Source of the DNA: Anas platyrhynchos
Taxonomy: Eukaryota; Chordata; Aves; Anseriformes; Anatidae
Assembly: GCF_047663525.1 (NCBI RefSeq)
Contig: NC_092604.1
Span: 13,131,501-13,195,500 of the forward strand
Direction: 5' to 3'
DNA: 64,000 nt
Shown here: piece by piece, positions 1-11,647 of the stretch
Layout: the number at the start of each line of letters is the position of its first letter
How positions within the stretch are numbered: position 1 is the stretch's first letter
Program-made: the position numbers and the translations under genes
The notes under the pieces: model-generated
The model's input: the letters and a program-made list of their open reading frames with translations, nothing else
Told to the model about the DNA's origin: nothing
Databases searched by the model: none

Positions 1-1440
1 GTTGTTTGAAGGAGAACTGCAGCAGAATCCTAGCATGCTGCATGAAAGAAAGCCTATTTCTGTCAAGACTTAATTGAGGAAATTTAATTTTCTTGCTTAA
101 CTGAATTGCTGTTGATAATCCAAAGTAATTCTGTCTGGTGTGTCTAATTTAGCAGTGAAAAACCTGGATCTTGAAGCTGTGCACAAGAATGTAGCAGATT
201 TTTGAAAACAGCTTTTCTGAATAGCAAGACAGTAACTCATGGCAGCCTAACAAAAGATCCTTTTCTTTTTTTTTTTTGTTTTTTTGTTTTGTTTTGATGT
301 AAAACACGAAAGTTCTTGTACCTCGATCCTCTGGCAGTCTGTTTTTAAGAGAAAGAAATGCATTTTTGCAAGTGGCACATCAACAGACCTTGAGAAAATT
401 GAGTTTGGAGGAAAAAAAAAGAATTGAATTCATTTTGTTTCTCTAAGCACTTTCCCATGTTTCAGATTTTGTACTGATAGATTGATGATATGATTTGCTT
501 TAAAACCAGGTGGCCTCTCAGTTTCCATCTGTTGTGTCTATTGCTCTGTCTCTAGTGAGAAGCATTGCATAGCTGTGCAGGCATCTGTACCCTTGAGAGA
601 AAAATCTACGCTATCAGAGCTGCTCGGGGAGATAGAATCTACTTCTGCAGTATCTTAAATGTGAGTTGTATCAGAAACTTGAGGCCCTGCAAGGATCATG
701 TTTATATTCACCCAGGCTGGATGCACTGAATTTATATTAGCTTTGTGTAAACAACTTTACAACAAAAACAAAACTTAGTGACGGTTTCAAAAGAATCGGC
801 TCAGATCTTACAAAATAACCTGAGTATCCCACAAACATTTGCTGCGGCTCTTTTGTCTCTCTGGGTGCCAGAGGTGGCCCGGCTTTAGTGAGGGTGTTTT
901 CCTAAAAGCAGTTCTGATGAACAAACAGTGCCACCTGCGCAAGGACGTGCCGGGACTTCTCGGGTTCTGCAGAACTGGGATTTTGGAGCTCAAACTACGT
1001 GAGGAAAGTCTGCTGGCAGCAATGACTTGTTTGGACCAAAATGTCGCAGGTAACTGGTTGCCCCAGCCCTGGCGCAGGCGATGCAGGTTGGGGACGCAGC
1101 AGCCCCGCAGGCTGCCAGCATTTCTCCAGGAGGTGCTGGCCATGCCTCTAAGTGTGGGATGCAGAGCGAAGCCTTTCCCTTTGGGATGCCTGAAGGAACT
1201 GGGGAACACAAAAAGGCCCAGGACAAACGGGACAAGCTCACATCCCAAAGACAGGGTCCCCCACGTGCTGCCTGTGACCCCCTCGTGTGCCCACATTTCC
1301 CAGCCTGGCGGGGTCACAGCCATCACCAGCAACACGCCAGCTGCTTGCAGCGACCGAACGGCCTTGGTCGGTGGTCATTTAAAAAAAAAAAATGTGTTAT
1401 TTTTGGGTGGCAGAGCTCCAAGTAGGAACCAACTAGTGTA
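1..1440. other. Upstream intergenic DNA, no gene seen
   Basis: This stretch lies before the CpG island and holds no exon I can recognise. It is AT-rich up to about 800, with a T-rich run interrupted by G at 261-296. It becomes GC-richer from about 840. Open frames on both strands between 808 and 1441 overlap each other and show no domain, no low-complexity-free protein pattern and no splice context that would support coding. It is probably distal promoter or intergenic sequence between NEK6 and its upstream neighbour, which is LHX2 in other vertebrates. Confidence 0.6.
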
Positions 1441-1931
1441 GTGGCAAAACTTGCTTCTGCTCACCGACCGGCCCACACCACGGCACCGTGCTGGTGCCAG
1501 CTCGCGGTGTGGTGGCCGTGGCTGCTGCTGTGTCCCGGTGGGACAAGGCCGGGGAGGCCAAAACCTGGCCGAGCCCCGAGCCCGGAGCCCCCACACGGTG
1601 CTGGCAGCGGGGCTACCCCCGCTCGCCTTTCTCCCCGCCGCCTTGGTTCAGCCGGAGCCGCGGGTTTGGCTTTTATTTATCGGCTTTCGGGCTGCTCTCC
1701 CCTCGCAAAAGGGCTTCGGGCTCCCGGCCCCGACACCCCGGGCACCCGGGGAGCGCCCTGAGGCGGGGGCTGGAGGCGCGGCCCGGCCCGGCAGGGCCCA
1801 GCGCAGGCCGCGGCGGGGCGGGAGCGAGGCGCGGGGCCGCCGCCGTCACGTTCCGGGGGAGGAAGGCGGCGGGAGGGCGGGGGGAGGGCTCCGCTCATGC
1901 TCCTTCCACAGGGGCAGCGGCGCTCCGGCGG

Positions 1932-1938
1932 TGACTCA
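1932..1938. promoter_or_regulatory. AP-1 (TRE) consensus in the promoter
   Basis: An exact TGACTCA heptamer sits in the CpG island, about 450 bp before the presumed exon 1 donor. This is the consensus for FOS/JUN dimers. Position in a promoter makes it plausible, but a 7-mer also arises by chance. Confidence 0.4.
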
Positions 1939-2041
1939 TCGCGGGACGTGGAAAAAAGCACCGAGAGGGCGAGCGGGCGGCAGCGCGGAGCCCCCCGCAG
2001 GGCCGCACGGAGCCCGCGGCCGAGCGCAGGCGGCGGCGGCC

Positions 2042-2065
2042 GAGCCCGAGCCCGAGCCCGAGCCC
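2042..2065. repeat. (GAGCCC)4 tandem hexamer
   Basis: Four exact GAGCCC units lie in tandem in the CpG island, inside or just before the untranslated first exon. They are probably length-variable between individuals. Confidence 0.9.
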
Positions 2066-2195
2066 GGGGCCGGGGCTGAGGCAGAGCCCGAGGCCGGGCG
2101 GCGGAGCCCGGCGGCAGGTGGGGAGCGGGGCCGCCCGCGCGCGCTCCCGGCCCCCGGCCTGCGTGGCAGCCGCCGGGCGCGCTCCCGAGCGCGGC

Positions 2196-2233
2196 GGGGA
2201 GGGGAGGGGAGGGGAAGGGGTGGGGGGGGGGGG
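2196..2233 (+). other. G-run tract with G-quadruplex potential
   Basis: Five GGGG runs separated by one or two A residues are followed by T and then twelve consecutive G. This far exceeds the usual four-run requirement for a G-quadruplex on the + strand. If transcription starts upstream, the same tract would lie in the NEK6 5' UTR RNA. Confidence 0.8.
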
Positions 2234-2289
2234 AGAGCGAGAGATCGCGGGGGCGCGCGGCGGGGGCGCGCGCGGCCGAAGTTGCCTCC

Positions 2290-2319
2290 GGGACCGGGAC
2301 CGGGAGCGGGACCGGGACG
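2290..2319. repeat. GGGACC-type tandem hexamer, five units
   Basis: Five six-base units of the GGGACC/GGGAGC/GGGACG type lie just before the exon 1 splice donor, inside the CpG island. Confidence 0.85.
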
Positions 2320-2668
2320 CGGCGCCGCTCGCTCGCTTCGCGCGGGGCTGCGGGGCCGGGCCCCGGCGCTCCTCCGGCCGCAGGTGAGCACCGGGGGGTG
2401 CGGGGGGGGGTTTGGGGACCCCACGGGGCGGGGGAGCAGCGCGCGGGGCCCGGGCGGCACGTGCACGGCGGGGGCGGCCCCGGGGGGAGGGGGGCGGACA
2501 GCGAACGGCGGGGACCGGGACGGGGCTGGGGGAGCGGGGGGGGCTCGGCCCGGCCCGGCCCGTCCTCGGCGCTGCCCCCCCGGGGCCGTCCCCGGGGAGC
2601 CCCCGCTGCTCGCACGGGGCCCGGCCCCGGGGCGCTTTGCACTTGTTGGAGGAGCGGCGGGGCTCCGG

Positions 2669-2706
2669 GTGTCCGCCTGTCCGTGTGTCCGTGTGTCCGC
2701 CTGCCC
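2669..2706. repeat. GTGTCCG-type minisatellite
   Basis: Imperfect 8-bp units alternating GTGTCCGC, CTGTCCGT and GTGTCCGT repeat about five times at the downstream edge of the CpG island. Confidence 0.75.
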
Positions 2707-5700
2707 GGCCCTGCTGCCGGCCCGGTAACCCGATCGGTGCCGCTGCCCGTCCTCCCGGAGCTGCCCGCCGTGAATCGCGGCCCGCGGCCGTTCGTGCCTT
2801 CCCCGACACCTCTCGGGGCTCCCACGAGCTCTTTTTCCATTGTCAGGTTTTTTCCTGCCGCCGATCTTCGTGACAGTCGTGCCTTCAGCCTGGGGGAGGG
2901 AGGGGAACTCGTTTCAGATAGCAGAGCTGCTGCCCCCGTTTCCTTATGGCTTCGTGCCTCAGAGATTTAAAAAAAAAAAAATAAAAAAAAAAAGTGGGGG
3001 GGAGGCTTTTATTATGGTGGAAAAGGAGCATCTCCCGTGGGCAGTGCGGTTTCGGGACGGGGTGCGGGTGACGGCTGTCGCCCTGGTGGAACTTGCCGGG
3101 ACAGAGCCAGCCCGGTGCGATCCCAGCACCCCGGCTCAGGACGTGCCTCTGCTCCTGGTGCTGCCCTGCTCCTCCGGGAGCTTTTCCTTGACCAACACGT
3201 GCTTGGTAGTGGAGGACAGGCACACAACTTGGCGGTGAGTTTTAACGCAACTTTGCGGTGCGTAGCCCTCGCGTGCAGGCAAACTGACTTCTTTAGCACT
3301 CGCCTCCTGTGAGCCTGCCCAAAAGGTTTTCTGCCGATGTGTAATGCTCCAGCGTATACTGAAAATACTGAGCCTACGCTGTCTGTTCTCATTTCTCATA
3401 GTAATCGAGGTTGTGCCGGAGGAAGCAGTGGGAGATTCTGAGATTGATCTCGCACCGCGCTTCTTGGCTTTGTTCAGACCTATCTGTGGGTCTGAAGGCC
3501 TCGTTCAGTCAGTGGCTTTAAAGAGGTGTGCTTTTTTTTGTAGTTCTTTTTTCATCTGTTAACAATTATTTACTCAGAGTAAAATGACTTTTTTATTTTT
3601 TTGTGTTTGTATAGGGATAGGAGCCAAAAATACTTGTGTTTTTTTTCTACTCAACCTGTGCTTTCTTAGCTGTAAAATGGAGGCAAGTTTTTCTACACAC
3701 CTTCGGAACACTTTCTAGCTGTGCAGAGGATGAACTAGGGAATGTACTTCACACCTTTTCCTGCTTCATGTGTGCCAAATGTATTTAACTTAAGGCTATG
3801 AAAAACAGGCAGACGAGAAACAACATGGCAGCACGGACCTGGAGCAGCCAGCGAGTGGGGCAGGCAGGGAGAATCCGACTTGTTTAAAGCACGAGTTGTC
3901 GCATGCTGCTGGAAGGGCAGAGGCAGTCCCAGAGGAAGATGCCCAAAACCTAACGGTGAAAGTGGGCATCAGCATAACCCCAGGGGCCTGACTCTTGCCC
4001 TGTCCTACGTGAAAGCCTCGTTGGGATAGCGGCCTTTTAGAACACAAGTTCAGTGTCTGACTTGTGGCTTTTAGCCGTTGTCACCCTGACTTCTCTTTGA
4101 AGCTCCTGTTATAGAAGAGGCTGCTCATGGCAAAGAACCCATGAAAGTTGTCCATCTCCAGCTAATGGGAAAAAAAACAAACCACTGGAACTTCATTTTA
4201 CAAGCTGGACTATTTCACTAACTGCTTCAGTATATGAAAATTCAACGTGTCGAGATGGAAAGGGGCCGTGACGCTTGGGCACAGGATTGTGGTTAAAGAA
4301 GTCGTGAATAGAGGTTTGGTTAGGAAGTGGCGTGGTGCATCTTCAGCCTAAAAGCAGGACACACCAACAACGTTCCTGCAGCCTTGGGAGCAGACACGGG
4401 GTGTCCTTGTGGTCGTAGCTCCCGGATGCCCTCACATTGCTGAGGGCCCGAGTGTGGGGCTTTGGGCAGGGGCCATGGGGGAACCTCAGCGCACCTGAGC
4501 ACCACGCAGTTGTACACCCCTTGAAATGGCCTTTTCCAGTGTAAAACCACATGGAAGTTAAAGGCTGGCTGAAATGGAGAAGTAAAACGTTGGCATGTTA
4601 AAGATGGAGGCCTTGAAAGTGATTTCCTCTGGTGTTAGCTCCTGTTAGCGCTGCTGTGATTGTCCCAGCGCGGGGAAGCGCGGCTCGCTGCCTTGTGGCA
4701 GCTCAGGCTTTGCAGGACACGTCCAGTGCTGCTGCGACAGGTACGAGTCCAGTGAGACATTGCACACAAGAGCAGTGCAGAGTGCTGGAGCCCCTCACGG
4801 GGCAACGCGGTGTCCTGAAGCTGTGTGGAGGTGCCTGGTGTCCGCCAGATCCTGGCCCTGCAGCGCTGAGACGAGGAGATGCCTCTGCTAGCAGCAGCAG
4901 CACGGTTTGGTAGGGCTCGGTGCAGCAGCTCCCCGGGGAGGCTGTGGGATCCCCACCGGTGTTCAGGTTGGGCTGCGCAGCGCTGCAGAGGGTGCTGAAA
5001 GGAGGGAGGTAGAGGGGGAAAAACAGAAGCCAAAAAATTTGCATTCAAATTCTAGATTTTATGAAAGTGCTTTTTAAAAGCACAGTGTGCTGGTTTTCGT
5101 TGTTTGTTTGTTTTTCCCAGCAGGTTGCAATTGCTGCAGTGTGTCTGAATTAGAGAGCACATCCAGCCCTTGCTTAAAAATGCCTTGCAGGTTTTTGGGG
5201 AGGGTGCTGTTTGGTTTTCAAGCAGTGTTGGAGCTGCTGTCGCTGCTCGGCTGAAAGGTAGGGCAGGGAGAACCGAGGTCCTCGCAAGCAGGGGACTAAG
5301 CGGACACTTCTAGAAGTCGGGAGCTAAGTTTTATTTAAAAGCAGAAAACCATGGGGAGTTGCTTTTAATAGCGGTTCAAACGCAGCAGTCTGTAAAGCTG
5401 TCAAATCTTTTTATGGCTAGATAGGTCTCTTTCTATCTTGGCTTATTTTTTATATGCATATTGGCTTGGATCAAGATTACTTCAAGTTCTAACCTGTGCT
5501 AAGTATTTAAACATCTGGACGTGCTGTACACCGACGTACATGCACGAGAACTCTCTTGAGTTGTGTTAACATTTTTAAACATTTTTTTTTAATTTTCAGA
5601 ATATTTCAGATATTTAAAAAAGTATTTTATGAAATAAAATCAGTTACAACTGCGTGTTTAGCTTCAGTGTTTAATCAGATGATTTAATTTCTCACATGGC

Positions 5701-8700
5701 AAGTATCAAGCACTTTTACGGTGTCAGTACAATTAAAGAAATTAAATTTCTGAAGTGTTTACTTCGGCTTGGTGCTACTTTAAGTGCCTGCTATCATAGA
5801 TTCCAGGCAGTGAACAGCTGTCTGTCGCAGATGGAGAGGAAAAAAAACTTCCCCTTAGCTTCTTACTTCTAAAAAGGTTTCCATACAAAACCAGTAGTAA
5901 CGTAATACTACCTTTTAGTCAAATTTGAGCTTCCTGTTACGTGTTTAAGTGAACTGACAGCAGACAGTATCGGTTTGAAAGCAAATGGGGTAAGTGAATA
6001 ACTCTAGGAATTTCATACTCCAAAGCATTCTTGAAACCTCACAAATGCTTGCTTAGAAGTCAGAATGCATTATTTATTTGGTCTCTTCCTTTTTTTTCTA
6101 AGTCTACTTAAATACTGCTTTTAAATCTTCCCCTCCTCAGGTGAAGGCGGTGTAATCCTCATGCCCAATAAAACTCCGCTCCTGCAGTGACGTTGAGATA
6201 ACTGCATTTTTTTTTCCTTCCAGTGACTTGCAGGTAGTTTATGAATTACTTCTTTAGAGTCTACTGCATTTTATTAAAACAAAGTGGTATTGGCTGTCTT
6301 GTTCTTAGGTAGTTTGGAAACTCAAAGATGCATGTAGCAAATCCATATGGTTCACAAACTTAGTTCTGGGATCAGAAGTAGGGTGATCGGAGGTACTGCT
6401 TTATTCCCTATGAGCTAGAACACCATAATATATAAAACACCCTAAAATTGTTAGGGCATGCCTGATCACAAAATGCAAAAGATGGTAAAGTTGTGGTTTG
6501 TTTTTACATTATTTTAAACTGAAAAAGTGGCAGCAGCTGTCATACAGCTTTTCCCCTTACGGTTGTTTCTTCAGCATCAGTTGTTTTTTTTCCTGGACTG
6601 TTAACATCTATATTACGGCCCCGAGGCAGCTCTTCCATTTTTTTGGTGTTTCTGCTTTCAGTAACTCAGGTCTTCAGCTGTGGGCTCCAAGCACGATGCG
6701 TGCTTCGCCTGGTGACTCAAAGCACGCACCGAGCCCTTCCCAGTCTCTGGGCAGAGCCGTGGGCAGCAGCACGGCAGGGCGCTGCGTTTGTCCTTCCTTT
6801 GGGTTTTGGTTTTGTTCGTAATTCCAAGCAGTTCTCGCTCTGATGCTGCCCTGCTTCAGGGGCAGGGGTCCGTGCACCTTCCTGTTCGCTGCCCCTCGGG
6901 ACGTGGTGGTGCTGTGTGGCAGCTCACCTCTGTGCCATGCTTTTTGCAGGCGCGGTGGACACGCAGCGCCAGTCACGGGGCAGGTGGGAACGTGGCTTCT
7001 CCAGGTTTCAGGGGCTGCTGGTGCCGGGAGCCCTCTGGGGAGCCTTTGGGAGCTGGCTCCTGAGCTGTGCTGCGGGCGAGCTGGGCACGGTGCCATCCAA
7101 CCTGAGCGGGGCAGGGGCTCCCCGCTGAGGAGGGGACGGAGCAGTGGGAGAGGGGACGGTGCAGCTCCGTGCTGCACAGCTATTCGCAACATGAGCGGCT
7201 GTCAACAGCCCGGGAGACAGCTGAGGGACCTTGCCGAGGGGGTCCCGGTCTCGCGTTTCAGCTTAGCATCCCACCTCTCCGAGCTGTCTGTCGCTGTGTG
7301 CCCTGCTGTGGGGCTCCCCGGGGGCGCCCCGTGGCTCCGTCCCCTGTCCCATGGGACCGGTGGCACCTCACCTACCTCCCTGAGTCTGCAGGGGTCAAAA
7401 ACCGAGCCGATAAGGGCCGTGACCCCGCGCCCAGCCCAGCCTGCTGACGGAGCAGGTGTTGCTCCACGCCCTGGGAGGATTTGCAAGGCTTTCATTTTGC
7501 AGAGCTCGGTGACAGGCGCCGCTCTCCAGTTGCTTTTGTCGTCCGGTCTGCGCGCCTCGAGAAGCTTGCTGCGAGGTGGGAAATACCCAGTGGCCTGCCG
7601 AAAACTCCCGGTGTGCCTGAGACAGAACCTGAAATCCAGGCTGACAGCGGGTGCCAGGCAGCGAGGAACAGCTCGTGTGAGAGCTGGTGCCGAGGGGCGT
7701 GCTGGTGGCAGGGAGCTCACCCCGCTCACGGCACAGGGAGATTCACGTTCCCCTTCCTCTTTGCTGAGAGCCGGCGGGCCTCCTTGTCCTCCTGCACTTT
7801 GGGGAGGTTTTTCTTAGCCTTGTGAATTTTAAACTGTGCAGTTGGAGATGGAGGTTGCTGTATTTGGTGCAACAGCAACTGGGGAAAGTTGGTCTGCAGG
7901 GCGGGTTGCTTCACAGTAAATTCAATATGATTCTTTTGAGGAATTGCCCCTGAAGTCTCTGTCCTGTCCTCACCCTCATGGGCACATTTCTCCACCATCC
8001 TGAAAAGGCATGTTTTTTTCTCCTTGTTGGAGCATTTTGTGTTTCTTCATAGAAGCACTGTTTTAAGGTTCCTTTTCTCCCAAGCGTAGGGACTTAGATT
8101 GAAATAGGTGTTAGCAAACATGGACACAAAAATCCCTCTTCTAGAAGTTCTGCTTTCGTTCCCCTGCGCTGTCAGTATTCCATTAGACCTCCTGTCAAAC
8201 AGCTGTGCAAAACTTAAAGCTTACAAGCGCTAAACTAGAACACCAGCAACAAAAAGCCTTGAAAAGGTCCTTCAAAATCCATGACTGCATTTCAAAGAAG
8301 CAAATAAGTCAGAGCTGCGTGTGTCTGTAGGTTACCCTTTAATCAGCAGGGAAATCTAAGTGGTGACTTTCAGCTGTCACTATATTAAGAACCAGCGCTG
8401 CCTTTCGTGGCAGTCTGTATATACTGCAGTCGGTGCTATGTAGTAAATATTCTTGCTGTGTTTTCATAATCATTCTACTTAGAGTAAGTGCTTCTTGGGT
8501 GGGTATTACAAATCTGTTAATCTTTATGGTATTTATAGGGTAATTTTTAACTCTCCTGAGCTCCTTACTTCCTTACAGGTCAATTACTCAATTTATAACG
8601 TTTTGTCACTCGTAAGAACTTTACCATCCAAGGGTAAACAGTGGTGGGTACAGTTCTTTACCTGTGTTTGCTCTCGGTTCTTTGTATATTACGGAATGCC

Positions 8701-11621
8701 ATAATTTACCGTGTGACCTGTTGGGATTTCTTTGAGTCTCCCCGGTTTGTACTTTAAAGTGACTGCGATGACTTATTGCAGCTTTTGTGCTTCATCACTA
8801 ATGGAGGGAGAGGGGAAGGCTTGCCGCAGCCCTCTCTGAAGAAAAGGCTGTTCATCACCTTGCGGCTGCTTCAGTCACAATTGCTGCAGATAATGTTCAG
8901 GTATTTTTGGTTGGTGATTGCTGTAGCTGCTGACTGTAAGTCAGACACCGCCGTGTTGCTGAGCACGCAGCTCTCGGGGAGGCGGTGGTGAGGAGGGAGG
9001 GCTGGCTCCAGGCTGTTGGTGCTGTAGCTGCCACTTTCAAAGTAAGGATTTGTTTGAGTAGGTCTGGTGTTTGAAAAGGTGATCTCCCTGCGCTCGAGTT
9101 TGTCCTCTTGAGATTGCCTTTCCCCTTGCTACTGTCCCCGCTCCTTGCGCTGGGACATCTCGCCTGCTGCCAGCAAGCTGCGGCGGGGGCACCGGGCAGT
9201 CACTGCGATCCCTGGTTCTGGGGACAGCCCCGACTGCTCTGCAGCAAAAAGCTCTCAAAGAAGCAGAGCGGTGGGAAATTTTCTGGAAGGTTGAGGGTAG
9301 GTGCAGCCGCAGAGGCTGAGCGGTCTCGCACTGAGCTCTCTTCCTCTCGCTGCCTGGGAATGCTGAAGGGAAATGTGCCGGGCTCTCATTTGTGCTGTTC
9401 TGCCTGGTGTCTGCAAGATGCAGCTTCTGCTGCAGAAGCAGGTTTCAGCGTCTGTGGTGACTCTGTGAGGATCTAATAAATCCCCTAAGGAGCCTGATTT
9501 CTAGTTGCACTTTTCTTTCTTCCCAGATGTAAACCATGATTCATTCTCACGGACAAGCAGACCTTGTAGCGTTTCTGGTGTAACACACAGTGAATTTATT
9601 GTTTTCAGAGATTCAGCTGAGATTTTTGTTGGTGGTGGTTGTGCTTTGTGAGCACACCACACTGTGGTGTTCCCTTCTAGCCGTTCTTTCCCTCCTCCAT
9701 AACCCCCCTCAACATTTCATTTGCGTGTGGATTAACAAAATGTCAAAAGGGTAAGGAAGGAAACAAAGGCTTGGTTTCAGAGCGGGAAGGTCAGATGTTT
9801 GCTGCCTCGGCTTCGCTCATTCCATCACTAACAGGGCACTGAGACTCACCCAGCTCTGTGCTCACTGCAGGCTTCTCCCCGGGTCTGTGGGGTCCCATCC
9901 TGTATGTGAAAGGCCAGCGTGGGGTGGCCGGCGGGGTGTGTGTGCTTAAGGCACCAATTTGCGTGTAGTGCTCTAAAGGAAGTTTGAAATGACCCCTGCA
10001 TCACCGCTCTTATCAGGCTCCGGCGAAGTTGCCCAATATCGTTCCTCTGGTTCGTCTGAAACGGGGGGGAGCCGAACAGCAGCTTGCTCATTTTATTGGT
10101 GACATAGATGGCACTAATGAGTCTGATAACAGCAGCTGGATGATATGGGGAATGTGTTTTCCCTTCGGAGACTGTCTCCGATTTGTTACACCACACCATG
10201 TTTAAGTTTTTATCTACTCCTAAGTCAGCAGGCAGCAGTCACAGCCGGGGTTGCTCTTGTTCATGCATCCAGTATGTGGCATGAATTCTGCCCCGTGCTC
10301 AGCTGCTGTCAGTAGCTTTTCCTTCGCGCTGTCACTGCAGGGTGAGGCACTGGGGCTCTCGGGCTCGTGCCTGGGTGCTTTGCTGAGAGCCTGTGGCAGC
10401 TACGTCCCTCGCAGACCAGCTCTCCTTTCACTGGCAGGCTTTGGGTTTAGGCTGTGAACTCCTGAGGGAGGCAGTGGGTCGTGAGGTGCCGTAGCAGAGC
10501 AGCCCTCCTCATCACCTCCCGTGTGCTAAAGCTTGGGTTTGACCCCCGAGACGCAGCGGTGCGGTCCTGCCTCTGCCTCCCCTCTGCTGTGCTCGCAGTT
10601 GTGGGGCTTTGGGTTTATCTCTCCTGTGCCTTGGTTTGATCCGAAATAGTCTGGTCTGTAAACCTGTGGCTGTGACTTCTGGAAACCCACTGGCAATGTA
10701 CTCCTGTCCCTTCCCAGAATTATTCCCCTTCCTGAAGTACCAGGTATACCTCTCCTCTTAAACGACTTCTGTGCTGGCCACAAATGCGTTTTTTAACCTC
10801 AGTTCAACTCCATTGATTTATGAAGCTCTCTTGCAAGCCCCGCATTGCAGGGCTGAGAAATCACTTGTTTGTGAGATGGGTATTTGAGAAGTGAGCAAGA
10901 TGGGTTAATCAAGTTAATTAGAAAATCCATTAGGATTTAGGAGCAGTAAGAAGACTTGCTTTTCTTTGCTGCCGTGTTTAAGTCTGGTAGGGATTTAGAG
11001 CTCAGCTTGCACACTGAAGTTTTGACTCCTCTGGAAGGTGAGATAACCAGGTGAGGTATTTTCACCCCACCTTGCCTCCACCGGGGGCTGGTGCAGGGCT
11101 CTCATGGTCACTGACCACCTCTGGCGCGTGTGGCAGTGGTGTTAGAAAATGCAGATCCCCAAATGGGAGAGCCCTCGGGGCGTCCTGTTGGAAATGCAGG
11201 GACCTGGTGCACGGTTTGGTTCGAGGCAGGCAGGATGCCTGGCATTGCACGGTCCTTTCCTGTAGCCCCGTAAGGGCACACGGGTGCTGTTCCTGCCCTG
11301 GGCAGTAGGGTGTTGCTGGATGTAGCTCCGGCTCCTCTGGCACGTACCGAGCCCAGTTCGTTTCCAAGTGTCTACTGGTCATTAGCCAATGAAAAGCCAA
11401 TGACTACTATAAAAGTTTCTTCCACATGCAAACCAAAAGGCACAAATTCTGTATTTATTCACGCTCTGTCAGAGCAGCAGAGCTGATGGATCCCTAGCTC
11501 CTGGTCTGTGTCCGTCCCACCAGCACGAGGCAAGGCTTTTCTGCAGGGCTGTGAGGCTGCTCCTCGGGTGCTTCCTGCTGCAGCTCATGTTTTTTCCAGA
11601 GAATTGGGTGCATTGTTACTC

Positions 11622-11647
11622 ATTTATTTATTTATTTATTTATTTTT
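11622..11647. repeat. (ATTT)n simple repeat
   Basis: About six tandem ATTT units lie in NEK6 intron 1. Confidence 0.9.

Larger units (their letters stand above)
1990..2383 (+). other. NEK6: NEK6 exon 1, 5' untranslated (start approximate)
   Basis: The right edge is a strong donor, CAG|GTGAGC, at 2383/2384 inside the CpG island. The left edge is a guess, because transcription start sites in such islands are scattered. No ATG is evident between about 1960 and the donor, which suits an untranslated leader. A weaker alternative donor (CAG|GTGGGG at 2117/2118) could give a shorter exon. An mRNA or CAGE track would fix both ends. Confidence 0.5.
1441..2860. promoter_or_regulatory. NEK6: CpG island promoter of NEK6
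   Basis: The composition rises abruptly to extreme GC with undepleted CpG dinucleotides, densest at about 1740-2720. Visible elements are a TGACTCA AP-1 site (1932-1938), several GGGCGG-type SP1 boxes, a CGTCA half-CRE near 1845, and short GC minisatellites. There is no canonical TATA box at an obvious start site, so a dispersed CpG-type promoter is expected. It sits upstream of a consensus splice donor (2383/2384) and about 20.5 kb before the first coding exon, the usual layout for NEK6. The island, not individual motifs, is the strong evidence. The exact transcription start cannot be read from sequence. Confidence 0.85.

Noticed and set aside
870-886. CTCF-like string GCCAGAGGTGGC upstream of the promoter
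   Set aside because: One base short of the core consensus spacing, so not a supported CTCF site.
1451-2840. Very long open frames on both strands (425 codons on +, 387 on -) in the CpG island
   Set aside because: GC-only sequence rarely makes stop codons, so frames stay open by composition; the products are Pro/Arg/Gly/Ala low complexity, and they overlap on both strands.
3231-3240. Strong donor GGCG|GTGAGT as an alternative NEK6 first exon end
   Set aside because: A GTGAGT alone is common; no promoter or acceptor context marks a separate exon, and the donor at 2384 fits the CpG island better.
4231-4252. Resemblance of AATTCAACGTGTCGAG to the mature miR-181 sequence
   Set aside because: Only a partial match, with a missing base in the middle and no hairpin partner nearby; miR-181 genes near this locus lie in NR6A1.
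6843-7817. 324-codon open frame on + in intron 1
   Set aside because: It overlaps long frames on both strands, has no recognisable domain, and lies in a GC-rich patch where openness is expected.
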